Of a stretch of DNA of 43,879 nucleotides, positions 6,862 to 14,893 are shown piece after piece (position 1 is the stretch's first letter; each line of letters opens with the position of its first letter). Origin of the DNA: Candidatus Methylomirabilota bacterium (GTDB taxonomy: Bacteria; Methylomirabilota; Methylomirabilia; Methylomirabilales; 2-02-FULL-66-22); assembly GCA_016208645.1 (NCBI GenBank), contig JACQXP010000106.1, forward strand, positions 1 through 43,879. Reading direction: 5' to 3'. Below the pieces are notes generated by a model. That model did not search any database. It worked only from the letters and a program-made list of their open reading frames with translations, and was not told the DNA's origin. Made by a program: the position numbers and the translations under genes.

Positions 6862-8534
6862 CCGCCTCGCCGATGCGCTGGGCGAGGGACGCCGTCGGCT
6901 GGGCGGCCCGGCTCCTGCTGCCGTACGCGGTGGTCGTCGCGGCGCGCCACCTGGATTGCGTCTATATCCTGCAACTGGAGCGGTACAAGCCCGACCGGTA
7001 CGCCCGCTGGCTGGGGCTGCACCGGCGGGCGGCCCTGCCGGGCCTGGAGATCGGCCTGCAGATCCTGACGGTGGCTCTGGCACTCGTCCTGGGCCAGGTC
7101 GGGATCCACTGGCTGGCCGCCTACGGCGTGTGGCTCGCCACCGGGCACGTCATCCTGGCGCGCCGCCGGTCGCTCCAGGTGAGCCAGCGCCTCCAGTACA
7201 CGCCGAGGGCGATCCGCGTCCTGCTGGCGGCCTTCGGTATCGGCGCGCTGCTGGTGGGCGGCCTCCTTGCGCTCGTCGGGCACCTCCCGGCGCCGGGTGG
7301 CCTGCTTCCCCGCTGGATCCTGGGGGGCATCGGTGGCCTGGCCCTGGCGGGGATCCTGGCGCCCCTCGCCGTCTGGGCCGCGGCGGCCGCGCTGAGCCCG
7401 GTGGAGCGCGGGATCGCACGAACGTTCCTGGTCGAAGCGGAGCGCCGGATGCGCGCCTACCCGGGCCGGGTCATCGGCATCACCGGCAGCTACGGGAAGA
7501 CCACGACCAAGTTCATCGCGGCCGATCTTCTGGCCTCGCGCTACCGGGTCCTCAAGACGCCCGATGGCGTGAACACCACCATGGGGATCACGCGGGTGAT
7601 CCGGGAGGACCTCCGCGACGAGCACGAGCTGTTCGTGGTGGAGGTGGCCGCCTACGGGCCCGGGGAGATCCGCGAGGTCTGCGACATCCTGCGGCCCCGG
7701 CTGGGGATTCTCACAGCCGTGGGGGTGCAGCACCTGGAGCGGTTCGGGACCGAGGCGGCCATCGCCGAGGCGAAGTACGAGCTGCTGGCGGCGCTGCCGG
7801 CGGACGGCACGGCCGTGGTGAACGCCGACGATCCGGTGTGCCTGGCGCTGGCGGCGCGGGCCCGGTCGGACGGCAAGCGGGTGCTGCTGTACGGGATGGG
7901 GGAGGCGCCGCGGGACCTGGCGGTGCGGGCCACCGAGGTGCACAGCAGCGCCCGGGGCACCAGTTTTCGCGTCGTGACGGGCGACGGCGAGGCGGTTCCT
8001 TTCCAGACCCGGCTGCTGGGACGCTGGAACCTCTCCAACATCCTGGCCGCCATCGCGGGGGCGCGGGAACTCGGCGTGCCGTTCCCGGCGCTGCGCGAGG
8101 CCGTGGCAGGGCTCGCCCCCCCGCCCAAGCGGCTGGAGGTCCGGGAGGAGGGCGGCATCGTCAAGATCCTGGACGTGGCCAACGCCAACCCCCGGGGGGC
8201 GCAGATGGCCCTGGAGGTGCTCGCCCAGTTTCCGGGCGGAGCGCGGATCCTCATCACGCCGGGCATGGTCGAGCTGGGCCCCATCGAGGCGGAGGAGAAT
8301 CGCCGCTTCGGCCAGGCGGCCGCGGCGGTGTGCGATCACGTGGTCCTGGTCGGGCCGGAGCAGACGCGCCCCATCCGGGACGGCCTCCTCCAGCAGGGCT
8401 TCCCCGCGGATCGGATCCTGACCGCCCGGAACGCCGACGAGGTGGCGGAACGCCTGGCCGCGATCGTGCGACCGGGAGACATCCTGCTGTACGAGAACCG
8501 CTTGCCCGACACCTACCTGGAGGTCGGGACGTGA
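6858..8534 (+). CDS. murF: Membrane-anchored MurF-type ligase
   Basis: Occupies the murF slot and is the only MurF-like ligase in the cluster. It should join D-Ala-D-Ala to UDP-MurNAc-tripeptide. The GTG at 6858 overlaps the hydrolase stop and follows GGGAGG. Residues about 16-180 form a membrane region with roughly four or five hydrophobic helices, absent from ordinary soluble MurF. The ligase part follows, with P-loop GITGSYGKTTT (K214), VGVQHLERFGT, AEAKYELL, NADDP and GRWNLSNILAA. DVANANPRGAQ replaces the usual DDSYNANP block. The end reads LLYENRLPDTY, as in a divergent MurF branch. It totals 558 residues against about 450 for classical MurF. Being fixed to the membrane, it may hand its product directly to MraY. 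Confidence 0.8.
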   Translation: MTASPMRWARDAVGWAARLLLPYAVVVAARHLDCVYILQLERYKPDRYARWLGLHRRAALPGLEIGLQILTVALALVLGQVGIHWLAAYGVWLATGHVILARRRSLQVSQRLQYTPRAIRVLLAAFGIGALLVGGLLALVGHLPAPGGLLPRWILGGIGGLALAGILAPLAVWAAAAALSPVERGIARTFLVEAERRMRAYPGRVIGITGSYGKTTTKFIAADLLASRYRVLKTPDGVNTTMGITRVIREDLRDEHELFVVEVAAYGPGEIREVCDILRPRLGILTAVGVQHLERFGTEAAIAEAKYELLAALPADGTAVVNADDPVCLALAARARSDGKRVLLYGMGEAPRDLAVRATEVHSSARGTSFRVVTGDGEAVPFQTRLLGRWNLSNILAAIAGARELGVPFPALREAVAGLAPPPKRLEVREEGGIVKILDVANANPRGAQMALEVLAQFPGGARILITPGMVELGPIEAEENRRFGQAAAAVCDHVVLVGPEQTRPIRDGLLQQGFPADRILTARNADEVAERLAAIVRPGDILLYENRLPDTYLEVGT

Positions 8535-8541
8535 GACTGCC

Positions 8542-9801
8542 ATGAAGCGCGTCGGCCTCATCTTCGGCAGCCGAACAGTGGAGCACGAGATCTCCGTGAC
8601 CACCGCCAGCAAGGTGTACGAGGTCCTGCGCCAGGTGCAGGCCGACTACGAGCCGGTGCTGCTCTACATCAACAAGAGCGGGGCGTGGCTCTGCGGGAAG
8701 GCCGTCTCGCGCCTGCTCACGGTCGAGGCCGAGGGCCGGACCTGCGAGGATCTGCCGCGCCGGAAGAGCTTGCAGCAGTCCTTCAAGCAGGAGCTGGAGC
8801 GCCTGGAACGCGGGACGGGATCGGGGGAGGTGGAGCAGCTCTTCCTGCCCCCGGATCCCTCCCTCGGCGGCCTCTGCGGCAATCCCGCCCGGGCAGGATG
8901 GTTCCGCCGGCAGCTCCAGGCGCGCCTGGATATCGCCTTCCCCGTGGTCCACGGCACCCACGGCGAGGACGGGACGCTCCAGGGGCTCTTCGAGCTGGCC
9001 GACCTGCCCTATGTGGGCCCGGGCGTGGCGGCATCGGCCGCGGGCATGGACAAGATCCTGTCCAAGCTGCTCTTCCGCGGGGCCGGGCTGCCGACGGTGG
9101 AGGCGACGTGGTTCACGCGGCGGCAATGGCTCACGGACGAGGCGGCCGTCTGCGCGAGGGTGGAGTCCGCCCTCGCCTACCCGGTGGTGGTCAAGCCGGC
9201 CGTGGCGGGCAGCAGCGTGGGCATCGGGAGGGCGACCAGCCGACCGGAGCTCTCGCAGGTCGTGCGCCAGGCCATGCAGTTCAGCGCGCGGCTCCTGGTG
9301 GAGCGGGCGGTGGAGGACCGGCTGGAGGTCCAGTGTGCCGTCCTGGGGAATCACGACCTCACGGTCTCCGAGTGCGAGGAGCTCTTGGGGACGGGCAGGA
9401 TCGTCAGCTTCGAGGACAAGTATCTCCGGCGGGCGGAGCGGCCGGAGGAGGCGGACCTGGCCCCGAGCCATATCCCCGCCCGCATCCCGGAGGATCTGGC
9501 GCGGCAGGTGAAGGAGTTGGCGGCCGGCGCCTTCCGGACACTGGATGCCCGGGGGATCTCGCGGGTGGATTTCCTGGTGGATCGGCCCACCCTGCGGCCG
9601 TACGTCAATGAGGTCAACACGCTGCCCGGATCCCTCTGCCTGCGCCTGTGGGAGCGGAGCGTCGTCACGCCGGTCGAGCTCATCCGCCGGCTGCTCGCGC
9701 TGGCGGTGGAGGCCCACGCGGAGAAGGCCGCCACGCGCTTCGAGTCGGAAGAGGGCCGGGCCGTGGTGGACAAGAAGCACCTGATGAGTCCCAGGAAATA
9801 G
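8542..9801 (+). CDS. ddl: D-alanine--D-alanine ligase
   Basis: Ddl makes the D-Ala-D-Ala used by MurF, with ATP-grasp chemistry in the cytoplasm. The ATG at 8542 gives MKRVGLIFGSRTVEHEISVTTA, the standard N-terminus. Further motifs are VVHGTHGEDGTLQG, PYVGPG, the ATP-grasp VVVKPAVAGSSVGI and the C-terminal metal/substrate site YVNEVNTLPGS. At 419 residues it is longer than the usual 300-370, owing to a charged insertion around residues 60-110 and a polar C-terminal tail of about 30 residues. In many clusters ddl sits beside ftsQ; here it is next to murF, its direct metabolic customer. Confidence 0.93.
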   Translation: MKRVGLIFGSRTVEHEISVTTASKVYEVLRQVQADYEPVLLYINKSGAWLCGKAVSRLLTVEAEGRTCEDLPRRKSLQQSFKQELERLERGTGSGEVEQLFLPPDPSLGGLCGNPARAGWFRRQLQARLDIAFPVVHGTHGEDGTLQGLFELADLPYVGPGVAASAAGMDKILSKLLFRGAGLPTVEATWFTRRQWLTDEAAVCARVESALAYPVVVKPAVAGSSVGIGRATSRPELSQVVRQAMQFSARLLVERAVEDRLEVQCAVLGNHDLTVSECEELLGTGRIVSFEDKYLRRAERPEEADLAPSHIPARIPEDLARQVKELAAGAFRTLDARGISRVDFLVDRPTLRPYVNEVNTLPGSLCLRLWERSVVTPVELIRRLLALAVEAHAEKAATRFESEEGRAVVDKKHLMSPRK

Positions 9802-9877
9802 TTCGACGTTCAATGTGCAATGTTCAACGTTGAACCTCGAACCTCGAACCTGGAACCTTGAACGTCGAACCTCGAAC
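9801..9877 (+). repeat. Heptamer array 1 (ddl-mraY gap)
   Basis: Eleven consecutive 7-base units in one phase, starting on the last base of the ddl stop codon. The first four follow GTTCRAY (GTTCGAC, GTTCAAT, GTGCAAT, GTTCAAC). The rest follow NNNGAAC (GTTGAAC, CTCGAAC twice, CTGGAAC, CTTGAAC, GTCGAAC, CTCGAAC). The second half is the reverse complement of the first, and 9801-9813 pairs perfectly with 9858-9870 over 13 bp. A separate GGCCTC/GAGGCC hairpin follows at 9885-9899. Confidence 0.9.
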
Positions 9878-9923
9878 GTTGAGCGGCCTCGCCGAGGCCT
9901 GAGAGGATTCGAAAGAACGAACC

Positions 9924-11006
9924 ATGCTGTATCACCTGCTGGTCCCGCTGGCCAAGACGTTCGGGCCGTTCAACGTCTTCCGGTATGTCACGTTCCGGAC
10001 GGCCGGGGCCTTCCTCACGGCCCTGGTCGTGGCCATGATCCTGGGGCGGCCGATCATCCAGAAGCTCTCGACCATGCGCGCCCGGCAGGTGATCCGGGAC
10101 GATGGGCCCCAGACCCACCTGAAGAAGGCCGGCACGCCCACCATGGGCGGCGTCCTGATCCTGCTGGCGGTGGCCTCGGCCACGCTGCTCTGGGCGCAGC
10201 TCACCAACCGGTTCATCTGGCTGGCCCTGCTCAGCATGCTGGCCATGGGGGCGGTGGGTTTCGTGGACGACTACCTGAAGCTCAAGCGGGCCACCAGCAC
10301 GGGCCTCCGCCCGCGGCAGAAGTTCTTCTGGCAGGTCCTGATCGGCCTTCTGGTGGGGGGCTACCTGTACTTGTTTCCCACCGACCAGTTCACGACCAAG
10401 CTGGCGATTCCGTTCCTGAAGCGCTGGCTGCCGGAGCTGGGCCTCTGGTACATCCCCTTCGCCATGGTGGTCCTGGTGGGCTGTTCGAATGCAGTCAACC
10501 TGACGGATGGCCTGGACGGCCTGGCCATCGTCCCCACGCTGATGGCGGCGGCGACTTTCACCCTGTTCGCCTACGTGGCGGGCCACGCCACCATCGCCCG
10601 CTACCTCCAGGTGATCTTCGTGAAGGGGTCGAGTGAGCTGCCCATCTTCGCCGCCGCGCTGGTGGGGGCCAGCCTGGGCTTCCTCTGGTTCAACGCGCAC
10701 CCGGCCCAGGTGTTCATGGGGGACACGGGATCTTTGGCGCTGGGCGGGGCGCTGGCCACCGTCGCCCTGGTGACCAAGAACGAGCTGATCCTGGTGGTGG
10801 CCGGGGGCTGCTTCGTGGTGGAGGCCCTGTCGGTGATCGTCCAGGTGTTCTGGTTCCGGCGGACCGGCCGGCGGATCTTCCGCATGGCGCCCATCCACCA
10901 TCATTACGAGCTGAACGGTCTTCCGGAACCCAAGATCATCGTCCGGTTCTGGATCGTGTCCTTCGTGTTGCAGGTCATCGCGCTGACGACGCTCAAACTG
11001 AGGTGA
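9924..11006 (+). CDS. mraY: Phospho-MurNAc-pentapeptide translocase MraY
   Basis: MraY moves phospho-MurNAc-pentapeptide from UDP to undecaprenyl phosphate, forming lipid I on the inner face of the membrane. The protein has 360 residues, the usual size, with about ten hydrophobic helices. Visible family motifs are DDGPQTHLKKAGTPTMGG near residue 70, the catalytic FVDDYLKL, NLTDGLDGLA, FMGDTGSLALGG and the C-terminal APIHHHYE. The ATG at 9924 is preceded only by a weak purine stretch. Its TGA stop at 11004-11006 is overlapped by the next heptamer array. Confidence 0.96.
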   Translation: MLYHLLVPLAKTFGPFNVFRYVTFRTAGAFLTALVVAMILGRPIIQKLSTMRARQVIRDDGPQTHLKKAGTPTMGGVLILLAVASATLLWAQLTNRFIWLALLSMLAMGAVGFVDDYLKLKRATSTGLRPRQKFFWQVLIGLLVGGYLYLFPTDQFTTKLAIPFLKRWLPELGLWYIPFAMVVLVGCSNAVNLTDGLDGLAIVPTLMAAATFTLFAYVAGHATIARYLQVIFVKGSSELPIFAAALVGASLGFLWFNAHPAQVFMGDTGSLALGGALATVALVTKNELILVVAGGCFVVEALSVIVQVFWFRRTGRRIFRMAPIHHHYELNGLPEPKIIVRFWIVSFVLQVIALTTLKLR

Positions 11007-11067
11007 GAGCGGAGAGCCGCGAGCCGAGAGGGGAGAAGGCAGAAAGCAGAAGGCAGAAGGCAGACGG
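11005..11067 (+). repeat. Heptamer array 2 (mraY-murD junction)
   Basis: Nine 7-base units in one phase: GAGAGCG, GAGAGCC, GCGAGCC, GAGAGGG, GAGAAGG, CAGAAAG, CAGAAGG, CAGAAGG, CAGACGG. The array begins inside the mraY stop codon and ends exactly where murD similarity begins (the Ser-Gly of its first conserved motif). It therefore occupies the place where the murD start should be. The GAGAGCC word is shared with the arrays at 23278 and 26040. Confidence 0.9.
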
Positions 11068-12399
11068 AGCGGCTTTGCCGCCTGCAAGGTCCTGGCGGAG
11101 CGCGGGGCCGCGGTCCTGGCCACCGATCGGAACCCGGCCGAGCAGCTCCGCGTGGACCTGGCGGAACTCGCGCGGCGCGGCGTCCGCCTGGAGACCGGCG
11201 GGCACAGGTCGGAGAGCTTCCTGGAGACGGATCTCCTGGTCATCAGCCCGAGCGTGGACCTCCGGTTTCCCCTCCTGGAGCAGGCCGTCTCCCGGGGGAT
11301 CCCGGTGTGGAGCGAGGTGGAGCTGGCCTATCGCCTCACGTCGGCCCGCTTCCTGGCGGTCACGGGGACGAACGGGAAAAGCACGACGACGAGCCTCCTG
11401 GGCGCCATGGTCGAGGGCGCGGGGTTTCCCTCTGTGGTGGCGGGCAACATCGGCACGGCGCTGTGCGAGGTGGTGCCGGGTCTCACCCCCGCCCACTGGG
11501 TGGTGGCCGAGCTGTCCAGCTTTCAGCTCGAGACGATCGTCACGTTCCGCCCCCACGTGGCCGTGCTGCTGAACCTGGCGCCGGACCACCTGGACCGCTA
11601 TGCCGCCGCGGCGGACTACTACGCGGCCAAGGCCCGGATCTTCACCCACCAGGCATCCGAGGATGTTGCCGTCCTGAATGCGGATGATCCCCTGGTCCTG
11701 GAATACGCGCAGGGGATCCGATCCCGGGTGCTGATGTTCAGCCGGTCCCGGACGATGGGGGACGGGGCCTTCCTGCGGGGGGACCGCCTGGCCGTGCGCC
11801 GGCAGGGACGGACCGAACCGGTCTGCGCGACGTCCGCGATCCGGATCCAGGGCGTCCACAACCTCGAGAACGCGCTGGCGGCCGCGGCCGCGGCCGCCGC
11901 CATCGGGGTCCCGGCCGGGGCCATGGCGGCCGCCCTGGCGAGCTTCCCGGGCCTGCCGCACCGGCTGGAGCTGGTGGCGGAGGTGGACGGGGTCCGGTAC
12001 GTCAACGACTCCAAGGGGACCAACGTGGGGGCGGTCCTCAAGTCCCTGGAGGGATACGCGGGCGGGGTGATCCTCATCGCCGGCGGCAAGGACAAGGGCG
12101 GGGACTTCGCGCCGCTCAGGCCGCTGGTGGAGACCCGGGTGAAGACGCTGATCCTGATCGGCCAGGCCCGGGGGAAGATCCGCGCGCAGCTCCACGGCGC
12201 CTGTCCCATGGAGGAGGCGCCGTCGCTCGAGGCGGCGGTCGCGCACGCCACGGGCCTCGCAGCACCGGGGGACACGGTGCTCCTCTCCCCGGCCTGCGCC
12301 AGCTTCGACATGTTCCGGGATTTCGAGGACCGGGGCGAGGCGTTCCGGCGCGCGGTGCGGGAGGTGCAGTCTCGGAGGGATGCCGTTGGACGTCGCTGA
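11065..12399 (+). CDS. murD: UDP-MurNAc-Ala-D-Glu ligase MurD, 5' end lost
   Basis: MurD adds D-glutamate to UDP-MurNAc-L-Ala. The frame matches MurD from residue about 14 onward: RSGFAACKVLAERGAAVLATDR, then the P-loop VTGTNGKSTTT, ELSSFQLE, NLAPDHLDRY, NADDP, HNLENALAA and the C-terminal NDSKGTN and LLSPACASFDMF. The usual beginning (Met plus the VLVVGLG strand of the UDP-binding Rossmann domain) is missing. A heptamer array fills that space, and the frame upstream has no ATG, GTG or TTG until a stop at 10999. The first candidates inside are CTG 11092 and GTG 11152, and both would cut further into domain 1. Either the enzyme starts abnormally, or this is a real truncation, or the assembly collapsed at the repeat. 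The end overlaps ftsW. Confidence 0.85.
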   Translation, partial: RSGFAACKVLAERGAAVLATDRNPAEQLRVDLAELARRGVRLETGGHRSESFLETDLLVISPSVDLRFPLLEQAVSRGIPVWSEVELAYRLTSARFLAVTGTNGKSTTTSLLGAMVEGAGFPSVVAGNIGTALCEVVPGLTPAHWVVAELSSFQLETIVTFRPHVAVLLNLAPDHLDRYAAAADYYAAKARIFTHQASEDVAVLNADDPLVLEYAQGIRSRVLMFSRSRTMGDGAFLRGDRLAVRRQGRTEPVCATSAIRIQGVHNLENALAAAAAAAAIGVPAGAMAAALASFPGLPHRLELVAEVDGVRYVNDSKGTNVGAVLKSLEGYAGGVILIAGGKDKGGDFAPLRPLVETRVKTLILIGQARGKIRAQLHGACPMEEAPSLEAAVAHATGLAAPGDTVLLSPACASFDMFRDFEDRGEAFRRAVREVQSRRDAVGRR

Positions 12400-13597
12400 G
12401 CGGTGGGCCGGTCCGGCCGCAAGCCCGGCCGGCGGACGGGAGGCCGGCGGGCCCGCCGGTCCCACCCGGAGCTGGAGGGCGCTCCTGCCGAGCCGGACAG
12501 CCGGGACCGACCGGGCCCCGTCCGACCGGTTCTTGCTGGTGGTGACCCTCGTCCTGGTCGGGGTGGGGATCGTGATGATCTACAGCGCCAGCGCGATCCG
12601 CGCCCAGGAGCGCTTCGGCGATCCCACTTTTTTCCTGAAGAAGCAGCTCGTCTATGCCTTCCTGGGCCTGCTGGCCATGGCGTGGGCCGTGGGGCGGGAC
12701 CTGAAGACGTTCCAGCGGCTGACCCCGATCCTGTTCCTGGGGAGCCTCCTGCTGCTGCTCCTGGTGCTGGTGCCCCACATCGGGATCCGGATCAACGGCG
12801 CCCGCCGGTGGATCCGCTTCTTCGGTCTCTCCTTCCAGCCGGCCGAACTCGGGAAGCTGGCGGTGGTCCTGTTCCTGGCCAGCTACTTTGCGAGGCGACA
12901 GGACCGCCTGGGCAGCTTCCTGGATGGATTCCTCCCGCCGCTTCTGATGACCGGGCTGGTCGCGGGACTGATCATCATCCAACCGAACTTCGGGACGGCC
13001 GGCATCCTGCTCTTCGTGGCGGGCCTGCTGTTCTTCGTCGGCGGGGCGCGGATCGGCCATCTCCTCGCCACGGCCGCCCTGGCCCTCCCCGTCCTGCTGG
13101 TGCTGGTCCTCCAATCGTCCCACGGGCGGACGCGGCTGCTGGCGCTGGTGGATCCCGCCCGGGTCTCCGCCAAGGCGACGTACCAGTTGGCCCAGTCCTT
13201 CTACGCGCTGGGACCCGGGGGGCTTCTGGGACGAGGCCTGGGCGACAGCATGCAGAAGCTCTTCTTCCTGCCGGAGCCGCACACCGACTTCATCTTCGCC
13301 ATCGTGGGCGAGGAGATGGGCTTCGTGGGAGCCATCCTGGTCCTCGTGCTGTATGCGCTGTTCCTCTGGCGCGGGACGCGGGCGGCGCTGCGGGCAGGCG
13401 ATCCGTACGCCAGCTATCTGGCCATGGGGATCACCGGGCTGGTGGTCGGCCAGGCCGCGCTCAACATGGCGGTGGTGAGCGGCCTGCTGCCCACCACGGG
13501 CGTGCCGCTGCCGTTCGTGAGCTTCGGCGGATCGTCGCTCACCCTCACGCTCTTCGGGGTGGGGGTGTTGTTGAATGTCTCGCGGCGCTCCGCGTGA
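12380..13597 (+). CDS. ftsW: Septal glycosyltransferase FtsW
   Basis: FtsW is the SEDS-family peptidoglycan polymerase that works with FtsI at the septum. The ORF gives 405 residues with ten hydrophobic segments after a polar N-terminal 45 residues. Family motifs include IYSASAIRA, INGARRWI, FQPAELGKLA, IIIQPNFGTA, LPEPHTDFIFAIVGEEMGF and the end TTGVPLPFVSFGGSS. The ATG at 12380 lies only one base behind GGAGG, so TTG 12386, at a better distance, is a plausible start. It overlaps the murD end by about 20 bases. A heptamer array follows, then murG. Confidence 0.95.
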   Translation: MPLDVAERWAGPAASPAGGREAGGPAGPTRSWRALLPSRTAGTDRAPSDRFLLVVTLVLVGVGIVMIYSASAIRAQERFGDPTFFLKKQLVYAFLGLLAMAWAVGRDLKTFQRLTPILFLGSLLLLLLVLVPHIGIRINGARRWIRFFGLSFQPAELGKLAVVLFLASYFARRQDRLGSFLDGFLPPLLMTGLVAGLIIIQPNFGTAGILLFVAGLLFFVGGARIGHLLATAALALPVLLVLVLQSSHGRTRLLALVDPARVSAKATYQLAQSFYALGPGGLLGRGLGDSMQKLFFLPEPHTDFIFAIVGEEMGFVGAILVLVLYALFLWRGTRAALRAGDPYASYLAMGITGLVVGQAALNMAVVSGLLPTTGVPLPFVSFGGSSLTLTLFGVGVLLNVSRRSA

Positions 13598-13615
13598 CCC
13601 GGTGCATGTGGCGAT

Positions 13616-13706
13616 GGAAAATGGAAAATGAAAAACCGACAACTGACAACGCAAAACCGAAAACGAAACTTGACCGGTTGTCCGTTGTCGGTTGTCAGTT
13701 TTGCAT
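13616..13706 (+). repeat. Heptamer array 3 (ftsW-murG gap)
   Basis: Thirteen 7-base units in one phase. GGAAAAT twice, GAAAAAC, CGACAAC, TGACAAC, GCAAAAC, CGAAAAC and GAAACTT lead into GACCGGT, TGTCCGT, TGTCGGT, TGTCAGT and TTTGCAT. The second part is the complement of the first: 13641-13650 pairs perfectly with 13691-13700, and CCGACAAC (13636-13643) with 13684-13691. The transcript can fold into alternative hairpins just before the murG ribosome site. Confidence 0.9.
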
Positions 13707-13727
13707 TGGCAGTGGAGAGGAGGACGT

Positions 13728-14825
13728 GTGCGGGTCGTGATCACGGGCGGAGGGACGGGCGGCCACCTCTTCCCCGCGCTGGCGGTGCACGGGGCACTGA
13801 TCCGACGGCGCCCGGAGGCAGAGGTCCTCTTCGTGGGGGCGTCGGAGGGGGTCGAGGCCACCATCCTCCCGCGGCTGGGTCACGCCTTTCGTGGCCTTCC
13901 TGTCCACCAGGTCAAAGGGAGGAGATGGCGTGGTCAAATGGCAGCTCTGCTGGCGCTCCCGGCGGTGGTTCGTCAGGCGTCCGGACTTTTGCGGGAGTTT
14001 GGCGCGCAGGCGGTCCTGGGGGTGGGCGGGTATGCCTCTTTTCCGACGGTTCTGGCCGCGCGCCTGAGGCGCATTCCGACGGTGATTCACGAACAGAACG
14101 CGTACCCCGGGCTGGCGAACCGATGGCTCGGCAGGATCGCCTCGGCGGTGGCGGTCTCGTTCGAGGCGGCCGCGGGCTTCTTTCCGGCCGGGCGCGTCAG
14201 CGTGGCGGGGAATCCGGTGCGGCCCGAGATCCGGCCGGGAGATGCCGGGGAGGCGCGCCGGCGACTCGCGCTCTCGCCCGGATCCTTCACGGTCCTGATC
14301 TTCGGGGGAAGCCAGGGGGCCCATCGCGTCAACGCGGCCGCGATCGACGCGCTGTCACGGCTGGCCGCGAGCCGGGGCCGGATCCAGTTCCTGCACGCCA
14401 CGGGGGAGCGTGAGGTGTCCGAGGTGCGGCAGGCATATGAGCAGCACGGGTTCCCGGCGCGGGTGGAACCGTTCTTCCAGGATATGGCCACGGCGTATGC
14501 GGCGGCGGACTTCGTCATCGCCCGGGCGGGCGCCAGCACCATCTTCGAGCTGGCGGCCGTGGGGAAGCCCGCCCTCCTGGTGCCCTACCCCTATGCGGCC
14601 AACGATCACCAGCGGCTGAACGCCGAGGCCATGGTGAAGGCCGGGGCGGCCTGGACCGTGCCGGACCAGTACTGCGACGGCCAGCGCATCGCCGCCACCG
14701 TTGAGGCGGCCCTGGAGAAGCCGGACGTGCTCCGGCGCATGGGAGAGCAGGCCCGGGGTCTGGCGCGGCCCGATGCCGCCGACCGGATCGTGGACTTGTT
14801 GGAGCGGGTCGCTAAGGAAAGCTAA
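13728..14825 (+). CDS. murG: GlcNAc transferase MurG
   Basis: MurG adds GlcNAc from UDP-GlcNAc to lipid I, giving lipid II at the inner membrane face. The GTG at 13728 sits five bases behind GGAGAGGAGG and yields 365 residues, beginning at once with VRVVITGGGTGGHLFPALA, the first glycine-rich loop. Other motifs are VGVGGYASFP, HEQNAYPGLANR, VLIFGGSQGAHRVN, and the UDP-sugar site RAGASTIFELAAVGKPALLVPYPYAANDHQ. The frame is open further upstream, but that part lies in the heptamer array. A short octamer array follows the stop. Confidence 0.96.
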   Translation: MRVVITGGGTGGHLFPALAVHGALIRRRPEAEVLFVGASEGVEATILPRLGHAFRGLPVHQVKGRRWRGQMAALLALPAVVRQASGLLREFGAQAVLGVGGYASFPTVLAARLRRIPTVIHEQNAYPGLANRWLGRIASAVAVSFEAAAGFFPAGRVSVAGNPVRPEIRPGDAGEARRRLALSPGSFTVLIFGGSQGAHRVNAAAIDALSRLAASRGRIQFLHATGEREVSEVRQAYEQHGFPARVEPFFQDMATAYAAADFVIARAGASTIFELAAVGKPALLVPYPYAANDHQRLNAEAMVKAGAAWTVPDQYCDGQRIAATVEAALEKPDVLRRMGEQARGLARPDAADRIVDLLERVAKES

Positions 14826-14826
14826 A

Positions 14827-14857
14827 GAACGTTCGACGGTTCGACAGTTCGGTGGTT
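14827..14857 (+). repeat. Octamer array (murG-murC gap)
   Basis: Short direct repeats with an 8-base period: GAACGTT (one short), CGACGGTT, CGACAGTT, CGGTGGTT. They begin one base after the murG stop codon. The placement is the same as for the heptamer arrays, but the period is different. Confidence 0.75.
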
Positions 14858-14893
14858 CTGGGGAGACCCGAACGCATTCAATCCGGGGTGGTC

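Noticed and set aside
6078..8534. An 818-codon frame for membrane-MurF
   Set aside because: The first 260 codons are a shadow of the hydrolase gene; GTG 6858 has the ribosome site and gives a sensible membrane start.
9801..9877. CRISPR array
   Set aside because: Units are 7 bases with no spacers, and no cas genes are in the window.
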